DNA of 49,768 nt, taken from assembly GCA_021810805.1 (NCBI GenBank), contig JAJZHW010000012.1, positions 1 to 49,768 on the forward strand, read 5' to 3'. The translations under genes and the position numbers were made by a program. Each line of letters begins with the position of its first letter. Positions within the stretch are counted from its first letter, which is position 1. This DNA comes from Nitrospirota bacterium. Its GTDB lineage: Bacteria; Nitrospirota; Leptospirillia; Leptospirillales; Leptospirillaceae. Shown in pieces: positions 35,212-43,505 of the stretch. The notes beneath the pieces were generated by a model. That model did not search any database. It was not told the origin of the DNA and worked only from the letters and a program-made list of their open reading frames with translations.

Positions 35212-37404
35212 ATGGAACCAAAAACCGAACCGATCCTTTCGGCCAACGCCCTCAAGGTCCTTCAAAAGCGCTACCTCGGGAAGGACACCGAAGGCGTTGT
35301 CACCGAAACCCCCGAAACAATGTTCCGCCGGGTGGCCACCGCCATCGCCTCGGTCAATGCCAACCCCTCGGAGAGGGAGTTTCTGGCGGAAGAATACTAC
35401 CGGTTTATCGCCTCTCTGGACTTTCTCCCCAACTCCCCCACCCTGATGAACGCCGGCCGGCCCCTGGGACAGCTCTCGGCGTGCTTTGTGCTTCCGGTGG
35501 GTGACTCCATGCCGGAGATCTTCGACACCGTGAAGGCCACTGCCCTCATTCATCAGACGGGGGGAGGAACCGGATTCTCCTTCTCGAGGCTTCGCCACAA
35601 GGGAGCGATCGTCCGCTCCACCGGCGGGCAGGCCTCCGGCCCCGTCTCCTTCATGGGGGTCTTCAACGCCTCCACCGGAGCCGTCAGCCAGGGGGGAACA
35701 CGCAGGGGCGCCAATATGGGAATTCTCCGGGTGGACCATCCGGATGTGCTGGATTTTATCGACTGCAAGCTCGACCAGACCCAGGTGACCAACTTCAATA
35801 TCTCCGTGGCCATCACCGACGAATTCATGGCCGCGGTGAAAGAGGGACGCGACTACAACCTCCTGGCCCCCCACACCGGAGAGGTCGTGGGAACCCTTTC
35901 CGCCCGGATGGTCTTCGACAGGATCGCAAAAAACGCCTGGGCCAACGGCGAACCCGGCCTGTTTTTCATCGATACGGCCAACCGCTACAATCCGACACCC
36001 TCCCGATGGACCTACGAGGCGACCAACCCCTGCGGAGAGCAGGTTCTCGGACCCTATGAGTCCTGCAACCTGGGATCGATCAACCTCGAACGCCACACTA
36101 CGGTGGACACCCGGGGAGAAACCGTCATCGACTGGGACAAGCTCGCCCGCTCGGTCTATCTCGCCGTGCGCTTCCTCGACAATGTGGTCGACGCCAACCG
36201 CTTCCCCATCCGGGAGCTCTCGGAAATCAACCAGGGAGCCCGGAGAATCGGGCTGGGAATCATGGGATTTGCCCGCCTTCTCATGCTCCTGGGCATCCCC
36301 TACGACTCGGAAGAGGGTCTGGAGGTGGCCGAAAAGGTCATGGGCTTCATTCGGGAGGAGGCCGAGAAGACCTCCCTCGACCTGGCCAAGGTCCACGGGC
36401 CCTATCCCTTCTTCGAGGGGATCGGCTCCCCCAAGAGAAACAGCCACCTTCTGACAATCGCTCCCACCGGGACGATCAGCATGATCGCCGACACCTCCTC
36501 GGGATGCGAGCCGGAGTTTTCCATCATCTGGTACAAGAATGTCATGGACGGAACCCATCTTCCCTACACCCTCGAGATGTTCGAGCGGGTTGCCAGGAAA
36601 GAAGGCTTCTGGAGCGACGAGCTGCCTGCGCTGATCGTCGAAAACCACGGGTCCTGCCGCGGACTCTCCCAGGTTCCAGAGAAGTGGCAGAAGACATTCG
36701 CCACCGCCCACGATATCGCGCCGGAGTGGCATGTAAGGATGCAGGCCGCCTTCCAGAAGCACATCGATGCGGCCGTCTCCAAGACGATCAACATGCCGGA
36801 GACCGCCTCCATCGGCGATGTCGAGAATGCCTACATGCTGGCCTATCAGCTGGGCTGCAAGGGAATCACCGTCTACCGCGACGGAAGCCGGTCCAATCAG
36901 GTGCTGAATCTCGGAAGCGGGAAAAAGGGCGGACAGGCCCTTCCGGGATGGGGACAGCGCCATTCCCCGGGCGATCTCTCCCGGGGTGTTCGGGTCAAGA
37001 TCACCGGAAAATCCGGAAAGTCCTACGTCCATCTTTACTTCGACGAAGAGAAGCGCCCCATCGAAATCTTCGTGACCCCGGCCGCCGACCACCGGGAGCG
37101 GGAATCGGCCATCCTCTTTGGCCGGCTGGGATCCCTGGCCCTCCAGTTCGGCGCTCCCATCGAGGAGGTCGTCGGTCAGTTCATCAAGAGCCACGAAGAG
37201 GCCGGAAAGCTGGGCTCCGATCCCTACGCCATCGCCAAGGCCATCGGGACCATTCTCTCGAAGGAGGGGTTGACCGGGGAGTCCGGCATGGTGATCGAGG
37301 TGGCCTGTCCCACCTGTGGAGGCCAGGTCGCCTTCCTGGAGGGATGCCTCAAGTGCATGGGATCGAAGAAGACCGGCGGAAGCTGCGGCTGGAGCCAGTG
37401 CTAA
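35212..37404 (+). CDS. nrdJ: Class II (adenosylcobalamin-dependent) ribonucleoside reductase
   Basis: Reduces ribonucleotides to deoxyribonucleotides using B12, independent of oxygen. A 730-residue single-chain enzyme: FLPNSPTLMNAG and LSACFVLPVGDSM at the N-terminus, GGGTGFSFSRLRHKGA, radical-site motif NPCGEQ with ESCNLGSINL, TIAPTGTISMIADTSSG, and a C-terminal extension ending in a zinc/redox-like cysteine tail (CPTCGG, CLKC and CGWSQC) used for re-reduction. ATG 35212 follows AAGGAG by 7 nt; the open frame from 35065 is inside the regulatory region. Predicted to be repressed by NrdR. Confidence 0.95.
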   Translation: MEPKTEPILSANALKVLQKRYLGKDTEGVVTETPETMFRRVATAIASVNANPSEREFLAEEYYRFIASLDFLPNSPTLMNAGRPLGQLSACFVLPVGDSMPEIFDTVKATALIHQTGGGTGFSFSRLRHKGAIVRSTGGQASGPVSFMGVFNASTGAVSQGGTRRGANMGILRVDHPDVLDFIDCKLDQTQVTNFNISVAITDEFMAAVKEGRDYNLLAPHTGEVVGTLSARMVFDRIAKNAWANGEPGLFFIDTANRYNPTPSRWTYEATNPCGEQVLGPYESCNLGSINLERHTTVDTRGETVIDWDKLARSVYLAVRFLDNVVDANRFPIRELSEINQGARRIGLGIMGFARLLMLLGIPYDSEEGLEVAEKVMGFIREEAEKTSLDLAKVHGPYPFFEGIGSPKRNSHLLTIAPTGTISMIADTSSGCEPEFSIIWYKNVMDGTHLPYTLEMFERVARKEGFWSDELPALIVENHGSCRGLSQVPEKWQKTFATAHDIAPEWHVRMQAAFQKHIDAAVSKTINMPETASIGDVENAYMLAYQLGCKGITVYRDGSRSNQVLNLGSGKKGGQALPGWGQRHSPGDLSRGVRVKITGKSGKSYVHLYFDEEKRPIEIFVTPAADHRERESAILFGRLGSLALQFGAPIEEVVGQFIKSHEEAGKLGSDPYAIAKAIGTILSKEGLTGESGMVIEVACPTCGGQVAFLEGCLKCMGSKKTGGSCGWSQC

Positions 37405-38197
37405 GCCAAGCAATAATGTAAGTCTTTGCTAAACCCGTTCTTTATCTCAAAAAAGAACATCGGGATTTATCGCCGTGATCGGGAGGCCGGAATGAAGAAA
37501 ACCGGCCTCTCCTTCATTATCAACACCGCCCGATTCCTCCTCTTCCCCAAGTGCGATCAGAACCAAAGACCTCGCCTCCCCGTCTCCTCTCCTCCTCGAA
37601 GCCTTCGTCTGGTGAGACCGGATCGAGGGTACCTGCTATAGTGACACCCACTGGATCCACTCTCTCGCACGGGATACGGACTCAAAAAAGTCCGATTACC
37701 ATTGACTCAATCAGCGACCCCGTGACCATGCTCAAATGCAGGCGATTGGCTCCCCAATGACATGTCGGTCTTGTCGACGACATTTCCTCTCACTCTACTC
37801 AGGGTGAACCCCCTATACAACATATCTTGACCTCAGACTTTTCCCCTCCACCTACACTCTTTCAATCCCCCCGGTCCGGGGTGAATCGCTCAGGAACCTC
37901 TGAACCCTCCCTCTATGTTCAGCGATGCCCAGTGATTAGAGGAGTCAACCGAAACCATTGAAGAAAAGCTATATTTTAAATTTTTAATTCATGCCCCGAC
38001 CGTGCCCGGGTCCCCCCAAAGGGTTGGGCCACTAAAATGGCAGTTAATGAGAATTTTTCTCTTTTATTGACAATCCAAGTCGAATTCCTGAAGAATATGG
38101 CTTTGGTGGTTGTTTGGGCACCTTTCCTGGATCGGTTCGATACTGTTTCCGGAAAGGATCGGGGGCTCAGGAATGGCAGGCAGAGAGAGGGGGAAAG
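37405..38197 (+). other. Gene-poor stretch of about 790 nt
   Basis: No supportable gene on either strand. After nrdJ, GAGGCCGG/CCGGCCTC (37483-37490 with 37502-37509) forms a hairpin without a good T run, a possible nrdJ terminator. The rest has mixed composition, becoming AT-rich from about 37960 (ATATTTTAAATTTTTAATTC) up to the promoter of the AAA ATPase gene. It looks like the left flank of an inserted, partly decayed segment. Confidence 0.6.
38067..38096 (+). promoter_or_regulatory. Candidate promoter of the AAA ATPase / RloB pair
   Basis: Perfect TTGACA (38067-38072), 18-nt spacer, AAGAAT (38091-38096, four of six), about 95 nt before the ATPase ATG. Confidence 0.45.
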
Positions 38198-39547
38198 ATG
38201 ATCGTCCGTGTCTCGGTCGAAAACTGGATGTCCTTCCAGGAGCGGATCGACCTTTCCATGGTCGCAACCCGGGAGCGCCAGCACGGAGAGAGGGTTCCCA
38301 GGCTCGAAAACTACAGGACGCGTGTGCTTCCGGTGGCGGCCCTCTATGGGGGGAACGCCTCCGGCAAGACAAACCTCTTCAGGGCTCTGGACTTCGCCCG
38401 CTCCCTGGTGGTCGAAGGGAGCCGGCCTGACAGTCCGATCCCTGTCGAGCCCTTCCGCCTGTCCTCTCCCAAAACGGAACGTCCCTCCCGATTCATCTTC
38501 GAGATCCTGGTCGAAAATCTTCTTTACGAATTCAGCTTCGCGGTCACTCAAACGGCGGTTCTCGAGGAAAAGCTGGTTGAGATCTCGAGAGGCGGCGAAA
38601 AGGTTCTCTATGATCGCAGGGAGGGGAAACCCCGCTTCCACCCCACATTGGAGAAGAAATCGTTTCTCGAGTTCGCCTTCCAGGGAACCCGGGACAACCA
38701 GCTCTTCCTCACGAACTCCGTCTCCCAGAAGGGGGAATTCTTTAAGCCGGTTTACGACTGGTTCCGATACCAGCTTGTCCTTGTGGCGCCGGACTCCCGC
38801 TTCGGGGCCTTCGAGCAGTTTTTCGACGAAGACCATCCCCTGTACGCAACCATGAACGAGACAATTTCCCGTCTCGACACCGGGATCTCCCGGCTGGGCG
38901 GAGAGGAAATCCCCTTCGACGCCCTCCCGGTTCCGGATCCTGTCCGGAAAAAGGTCCAGGAGGAGATCAAAGAAGGCGAAACGGTCAGGCTGATGTCCCT
39001 TTCCCCGATCAAAGAAAGGGTGACCGTCACCCGCAAGGGAGGACAGCTCATTGCCAAAAAACTCGTGGCCTTCCACCGGAAGGAGGACGGCTCTGAGGTC
39101 CGGTTCGACCTCTCTCGGGAATCCGATGGATCCCAGCGCGTGATTGACCTTCTGCCGGCCTTTCTGGAACTGTCCGCACCCGACTCCAAGTGCGTCTATG
39201 TCATCGACGAGATCGACCGGAGCCTGCACCATCAACTGATCCGGACCCTTCTCGAGGGGTATCTCTCCCGATGTACCCATTCTTCCCGCTCCCAGCTTCT
39301 CCTGACGACCCACGACCTGCTCCTCATGGATCAGAATCTTCTTCGCCGCGACGAGATGTGGGCCACCGAGAGGAACTCTTCCGGCTCCTCCGATTTGTTT
39401 TCGTTCAGCGAATACAAGGATGTGCGATACGACAAGGACCTCCGGAAAAGCTACCTGGAGGGACGTCTGGGGGGGATTCCCCGTGTTTCGCTTCCCGGGA
39501 TTGCGGTTTCCTCCGAGGATTCAGGAATGGGTGAGGAGGGATCCTGA
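38198..39547 (+). CDS. AAA15-type ATPase (AbiL/RloA-like)
   Basis: A 449-residue ABC/OLD-like ATPase. Walker A is [10 protein letters not shown] (residues 51-60, the GxNxSGKT form of AAA15/AAA21 proteins), Walker [14 protein letters not shown] at about 332-344, and the H-loop TTHDLLLMD at about 369. The N-terminus [20 protein letters not shown] is typical of this family (it starts with a strand preceding the ATPase lobe). Such ATPases pair with RloB or TOPRIM effectors in anti-phage modules; here the RloB-like gene overlaps by one base. ATG 38198 has a G-rich Shine-Dalgarno (GGGGGAAAG). The gene itself appears intact. Confidence 0.85.
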   Translation: MIVRVSVENWMSFQERIDLSMVATRERQHGERVPRLENYRTRVLPVAALYGGNASGKTNLFRALDFARSLVVEGSRPDSPIPVEPFRLSSPKTERPSRFIFEILVENLLYEFSFAVTQTAVLEEKLVEISRGGEKVLYDRREGKPRFHPTLEKKSFLEFAFQGTRDNQLFLTNSVSQKGEFFKPVYDWFRYQLVLVAPDSRFGAFEQFFDEDHPLYATMNETISRLDTGISRLGGEEIPFDALPVPDPVRKKVQEEIKEGETVRLMSLSPIKERVTVTRKGGQLIAKKLVAFHRKEDGSEVRFDLSRESDGSQRVIDLLPAFLELSAPDSKCVYVIDEIDRSLHHQLIRTLLEGYLSRCTHSSRSQLLLTTHDLLLMDQNLLRRDEMWATERNSSGSSDLFSFSEYKDVRYDKDLRKSYLEGRLGGIPRVSLPGIAVSSEDSGMGEEGS

Positions 39548-40143
39548 TGCCCTCCGGACGACGCCGCTTCACGAGAAAGAGCGGGACTCGCCCCTACCGG
39601 ACATTATTTCTCGTTGCCGTCGAAGGAAAGCGAACCGAGCCGGACTACTTCTCTCTTTTTCAAGGCCAAAATGCCGCGATCAGGCTCCGGTGCCTCCCCG
39701 CAAGGGGAGACAGCGCCCCTCCCCAGGTGGTAAAACGGATCGAGGAGTTCATAGCCCGGGAGGGCCTCCTGTCTTAGGACGAGGCCTGGATCGTGGCGGA
39801 CCGTGACCATTGGACGGAGGATCAGCTGAACGCTCTTTACGACTGGAGCAAAAAAGGACAAAACAGAAGGGTTGCAGTAAGCAATCCCTGCTTCGAGTTC
39901 TGGCTTCTCCTCCATTTCGAGGAGGGGCATGGCATTGCGACCTTCCGGGAAGTGATCGAACGGCTCCGACGTCATCTTCCCGACTACGGCAAAGAAATCG
40001 ATTCCCGGAGCTTCACGCGGGAGCGGATTGGCGACGCGATCCGCCGCGCCAGTGGGAAAGATACTCCTCCGTCTCCGGACTGGCCCAGGAACCCCGGGAA
40101 CACCACAGTTTACCGTCTGGTAAAAAAGCTTCTTCCTTCCTGA
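39547..40143 (+). pseudogene. RloB-like TOPRIM effector interrupted by an amber stop
   Basis: A 198-codon RloB-family frame broken by TAG at 39775-39777 (codon 77). Before the stop: FLVAVEGKRTEPDYFSLF, the TOPRIM-like first motif with Glu26. After the stop, in the same frame: DEAWIVADRDHW, carrying the second acidic motif DxD (Asp85, Asp87), and SNPCFEFWLLLHFE, the hallmark RloB motif. The first half alone would be 76 residues and lacks the catalytic Asp pair. Re-initiation at GTG 39793 could make the second half (MADRDHW...) but has no clear ribosome site. The frame is otherwise clean, so the mutation looks recent. It could also be a sequencing error or suppressed amber. The start overlaps the ATPase stop (TGATG). 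Confidence 0.85.
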
Positions 40144-40472
40144 CCATTTTTCGACCTTCCTTCGATCCTGTATTCGAGAAAACTTCGCGACACAATCTGC
40201 CATTTCATCCAAAAGGGGAAAAGTCCGACGTTGGGGAGTATGGCATGGCCTTGTATCTCGGAAAACGGCCCCCTGGAACGCGGCCCTTCTTCCAGACTTT
40301 CTGCTCCTTGTCGTTCCCGGATCTTTGGGTGTCTCTCCCCGGACGTCTTCCACATATAAAATTCATTAAGTAATTTATTTTTAATAATAAAAAAATAAAA
40401 AATACGGATCATGAATTTATGGGAAATTTAATCTTCCGCCGGAACTCCGGCGGGGGATTCCCCTTTTTCATG
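40144..40472 (+). other. Gene-free AT-rich flank
   Basis: No supportable gene. From about 40355 to 40432 the sequence is extremely AT-rich (for example TAATTTATTTTTAATAATAA), unlike the GC-rich neighbours. CCGCCGG/CCGGCGG (40436-40442 with 40447-40453) is a hairpin just after the minus-strand pabC stop and could serve as its terminator, with only a weak T-rich stretch beyond. It forms the right border of the accessory pocket. Confidence 0.6.
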
Positions 40473-41351
40473 TCAGGAACCGACGGAGAGTCGGGAGCGA
40501 TAGTCCTCCAGAAACGCCAGGGCCACCGGAAAGGGGGGAGCGAAGAGGAGGGTCTTCCCGGCTCCCTCAAGGGAGCGGAGGGGGCGGGCGGGCAGGGTTG
40601 CCGAGGAGAGAAAGATCTCCCTCAGACGAGGAAGCTCCGAGAGATGGAGAGCCTCCTCCCGGACGGGCCGTCCTTGGCTTTTGGCCCACGCAAGGATCCG
40701 CCCCCGCATGACTCCGGGGAGAACCCCCTTCTCCAGCGGGGCCGTTCGCAGGACCCCCTCTCCGTCGACCCCGAAGATCGAGGTGATCGTCCCTTCGAGG
40801 ATCTCTCCCTGAGGGTTCACCAGGAGCTGCTCGACGGAGAAGTTCCCTTTCCGTTGTCGCCGCACCCATTTGGCCCAAAGAAGGTTCCCTGTCTTGTGGG
40901 CGCGAAGAGGGTCGCCGGCAGGATTCCAGGGAAGGACAAAGATCTCGGCCTCGCCCCCCTCCTTCAGTCGATCATGGGAGAGGGCGGGACGAACCAGGGG
41001 GAGGACGACCCGAAGAACCCTCTCGGAGACCGCGTCAAGGCCGGCCACCGGAGCCCGGCCTCGGGAGAGGGTGAGCCGCAGGGCCGAGGGAGGCTCCGGA
41101 GAGCTTTCGATGGCCAGAAGACAATCCGCGCGCAGGGTCTCGCCGTCGGGGAGCGGAGGGTAGCCGAAAAACTCGGCGCTCCGCCGAAGGCGGGCGAGGT
41201 GGTCCTCCCAGAAGACCGGATGGCCCGAGGCCACCGCCATCGTCGTAAAGAGGCTGTCTCCATGGAGAAAACCCATGTCGAGAGCCGAAACGGCCGGCGC
41301 CTCCCCCTCCACAAGCACGCCATCGACCACGATCCGCCCCGTCCCGCTCAT
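40473..41351 (-). CDS. pabC: Class IV aminotransferase, probable aminodeoxychorismate lyase
   Basis: PLP-dependent fold-type IV enzyme; adjacent to pabB, it probably releases pyruvate from aminodeoxychorismate to give p-aminobenzoate for folate. ALDMGFLHGDSLFTTMAV at the N-terminus, then FVLPWNPAGDPLRAHKTGN with the catalytic Lys (KTGN), and EGTITSIFGVDGEGVLRTAP later, fit the fold; branched-chain or D-amino-acid transaminases share it. Start at ATG 41351, overlapping the pabB stop by 4 nt. The frame upstream is a pabB shadow. Confidence 0.82.
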   Translation of the reverse strand: MSGTGRIVVDGVLVEGEAPAVSALDMGFLHGDSLFTTMAVASGHPVFWEDHLARLRRSAEFFGYPPLPDGETLRADCLLAIESSPEPPSALRLTLSRGRAPVAGLDAVSERVLRVVLPLVRPALSHDRLKEGGEAEIFVLPWNPAGDPLRAHKTGNLLWAKWVRRQRKGNFSVEQLLVNPQGEILEGTITSIFGVDGEGVLRTAPLEKGVLPGVMRGRILAWAKSQGRPVREEALHLSELPRLREIFLSSATLPARPLRSLEGAGKTLLFAPPFPVALAFLEDYRSRLSVGS

Positions 41352-42667
41352 CTGAAGACCTCCTCCATCGTCCGGGCCTTGAGGGCAATCTCCCGGATCT
41401 CTTCTTCCGCCACCGAATCGGCCACGATCCCGGCCCCCGCCCCGAAGGAGATCCGAGCTCTGCCGGTGTCTCCTTCGAGGGTCCGGATCAGGAGGGAAAA
41501 GTCGGCCTGTCCGCTCCCGGAGACGTAGCCGAAGGCTCCGCAATAATAGTTTCTCGGCCGCCCCTCAAGGAGGCCGATCTCGCGACGGACAGCGATCCGG
41601 GGGGCTCCCGTCACCGATCCTCCCGGAAAGAGCGAGCGGAGAAGATCCGTCCGGGAGATCCCCGGGGCAAGACGGCCCTCCACGTCGGAGACCAGATGGC
41701 GCAAATGAGGGAGCCTCTCCACCCCGAGAAACCGAGGCACCCCAACCGATCCCGGACGGCAGACCCTGCCGAGATCGTTTCGGAGAAGGTCGACGGTCAT
41801 CACGTGTTCGGCGAGAAGCTTGGGGTCCCGGAGGAGGGGCTCCTCTCCCTCCGGGTCGGGACCGGGAGCCGTGCCGGCAATCGGACGGGTGACAATCCGC
41901 TCCCCGTCGGCCGCGAGAAACTGCTCCGGAGAGCGGGAGAGGAGAAAAATCTCGCCCCAGGAAAAGAATCCCCCGAAGGCCGAAGGGCCTAGGGCTCTCA
42001 TGCGGGCGTAGGCGGCCAGGGGATCGAACCCCTCCGGAAGACCGGCAGAAAAACGTCTCGCCAGGTTGACCTGGAAGTATCGGCCGTCAAGGAGCCCCTT
42101 CCGGACCCGGGAGAGGGAGCGCATGAAGTCGGCGTCGGACTCTCCCGGCCGGAAGGAGAGGGGGACGTTCCCCATCAAGGGGGCCGGAGCCAGGAGGGAC
42201 GGATCAAAGCCCTGAGGCAGGAAGAGGCGTCCGCTGGGGGCATGGAAGGAGACGACCGTCCGGCAGTCGCATCGGAGAGCCGGAACGGAGGGAGCGGAGA
42301 AGGGCCCTCCGGTGGGCTCCCACCCTTCGGCCAGCTCGAAGGGGAGGAGAAGAACGACCCCGGACGAGAACGGCGGAGAGCCCTCTCGACCAGACTCCGG
42401 CATGGGGCCCTCCCGATCCGCTCCTTCGCTCAGAAGAGGGTGGTCGAAAACGGCCTCTCCCCTCCCGTCTTCCACCACCCCGGAAATCTCCACAGGAATA
42501 TGGCTCCACCCGGTGGAGCGCTCCCGGTCGATATGGATGAGCGGCCGGGCGGGATCCCGTTCCCGAAGACAATGCATCAGGGCAACCGGATCGAAATCCG
42601 GACAATGAATGACCGTCTCATTCCCGAAGTCTAAATCTGCGGGGATTTCCCTTCTGTTGTTTTTCAT
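41348..42667 (-). CDS. pabB: Chorismate-binding enzyme, probable aminodeoxychorismate synthase component I
   Basis: Amination of chorismate to aminodeoxychorismate. The C-terminal chorismate-binding domain has LLRNDLGRVC, SLFPGGSVTGAP and YCGAFGYV, like PabB. Unusually, the active-site motif is PIAGT (262-266) where E. coli PabB has PIKGT with the catalytic Lys; PIAGT is the anthranilate-synthase (TrpE) form. Neighbouring pabC favours the PabB assignment. The glutaminase subunit (PabA/TrpG) is not nearby. There is no Shine-Dalgarno; a perfect TATAAT ends 8 nt before the ATG, so the mRNA may be leaderless. Confidence 0.82.
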   Translation of the reverse strand: MKNNRREIPADLDFGNETVIHCPDFDPVALMHCLRERDPARPLIHIDRERSTGWSHIPVEISGVVEDGRGEAVFDHPLLSEGADREGPMPESGREGSPPFSSGVVLLLPFELAEGWEPTGGPFSAPSVPALRCDCRTVVSFHAPSGRLFLPQGFDPSLLAPAPLMGNVPLSFRPGESDADFMRSLSRVRKGLLDGRYFQVNLARRFSAGLPEGFDPLAAYARMRALGPSAFGGFFSWGEIFLLSRSPEQFLAADGERIVTRPIAGTAPGPDPEGEEPLLRDPKLLAEHVMTVDLLRNDLGRVCRPGSVGVPRFLGVERLPHLRHLVSDVEGRLAPGISRTDLLRSLFPGGSVTGAPRIAVRREIGLLEGRPRNYYCGAFGYVSGSGQADFSLLIRTLEGDTGRARISFGAGAGIVADSVAEEEIREIALKARTMEEVFR

Positions 42668-42675
42668 AGGATTTG

Positions 42676-42681
42676 ATTATA
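42676..42681 (-). promoter_or_regulatory. -10 element directly before pabB
   Basis: Perfect minus-strand TATAAT (42681-42676) ending 8 nt before the pabB ATG (42667). The -35 region (TGCGCC at 17-nt spacing) is poor. Transcription would begin at about the ATG. Confidence 0.5.
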
Positions 42682-42799
42682 ATCTTGAAGCGTTGCAAGG
42701 CGCACTTTTTTGATATTTTTTCATTCATTCACGATGATCCCAAGTCATTTCAAAGAACTGCAACGACACACCGTTGCCCTTTTTTCAAGGAGATCGACC

Positions 42800-43414
42800 A
42801 TGCGGAACGTGTTGCGAACGGGGGGACTTCTGGCAGGATCGGTTCTGGCTCTCGCCCTGGCGAGCTGCTCGAGCTACAGCGTCCAGCGCGTGGGGGTCGA
42901 CACCGCCGGCGGCGTCACCAGCCGATGGACCGACACCGATGCCCGGCTGACCGCGAAGACCATGATCCGAAAGGCCCTCAATGCCCCCTGGCTCTCCCGC
43001 TTCCAGGCGAAAAACGGTCGCCGGCCGGTGGTGGAGCTCGGCCAGATCATCAACCGCTCCGACCAGCACATCAACACCCGACTCTTCCTGAACCACTTCC
43101 AGGACGAGCTGATCAACTCCGGAAAGGTCCGCTTCGTCACCGCCTCGGAAGCCCACCGGAACGCCGCCTCGGCCGAACGGGAATACCAGATGAAACATGC
43201 CCGCTCCTCGACGATCCATGGGCCGGGACAGCAGACCGGAGCCGACGTCATGATCACCGGATCGATCAATTCCTATACCGCCTCCCGGGACGGAAAGACC
43301 GTCCGCTTCTATGAGACCCACCTCAAGGCCCTCGACCTCACCACCAACGAAATCCTCTGGGGAAGCCAGTACCAGGTCAAGAAGATCGCCCATCAGTCCT
43401 CGATGGGGTTCTAG
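42800..43414 (+). CDS. LpoB-like penicillin-binding-protein activator lipoprotein
   Basis: A 204-residue outer-membrane lipoprotein. Lipobox LASC with lipidated Cys23, then a domain like LpoB/YcfM (COG3417): TDTDARLTAKTMIRKAL, VVELGQIINRSDQHINTRLF and GADVMITGSINSYTASRDGKTV. In enterobacteria LpoB reaches through the peptidoglycan to activate PBP1B; here it may act similarly on a glycan synthase not in the window. AAGGAG lies 7 nt before the ATG. First gene of a lipoprotein cluster, followed by a strong hairpin. Confidence 0.88.
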   Translation: MRNVLRTGGLLAGSVLALALASCSSYSVQRVGVDTAGGVTSRWTDTDARLTAKTMIRKALNAPWLSRFQAKNGRRPVVELGQIINRSDQHINTRLFLNHFQDELINSGKVRFVTASEAHRNAASAEREYQMKHARSSTIHGPGQQTGADVMITGSINSYTASRDGKTVRFYETHLKALDLTTNEILWGSQYQVKKIAHQSSMGF

Positions 43415-43431
43415 GTAAAGACGACTGCCGA

Positions 43432-43459
43432 GGGGCCCTTGTGCAAGGGCCCCTTTTTT
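43432..43459 (+). terminator. Rho-independent terminator after the LpoB-like gene
   Basis: A perfect 9-bp stem GGGGCCCTT (43432-43440) and AAGGGCCCC (43445-43453), 4-nt loop GTGC, followed by six T's (43454-43459). It lies only 44 nt before the next gene, so it either terminates the lpoB-like mRNA or attenuates read-through. Confidence 0.92.
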
Positions 43460-43505
43460 CATGTGTTCTCGGGTTGCGACCAAAAATCTCGTCAACGGAG
43501 GCATG

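Noticed and set aside
35164-37413. Minus-strand open frame of 749 codons opposite nrdJ
   Set aside because: Antisense to an obvious ribonucleotide reductase, with no supporting motif.
37426-37641. 71-codon frame after nrdJ
   Set aside because: No ribosome site or motif, and it spans the likely nrdJ terminator hairpin.
39810-40373. 187-codon plus-strand frame overlapping the second half of the RloB-like gene
   Set aside because: It is out of frame with the conserved RloB motifs and has no family features.
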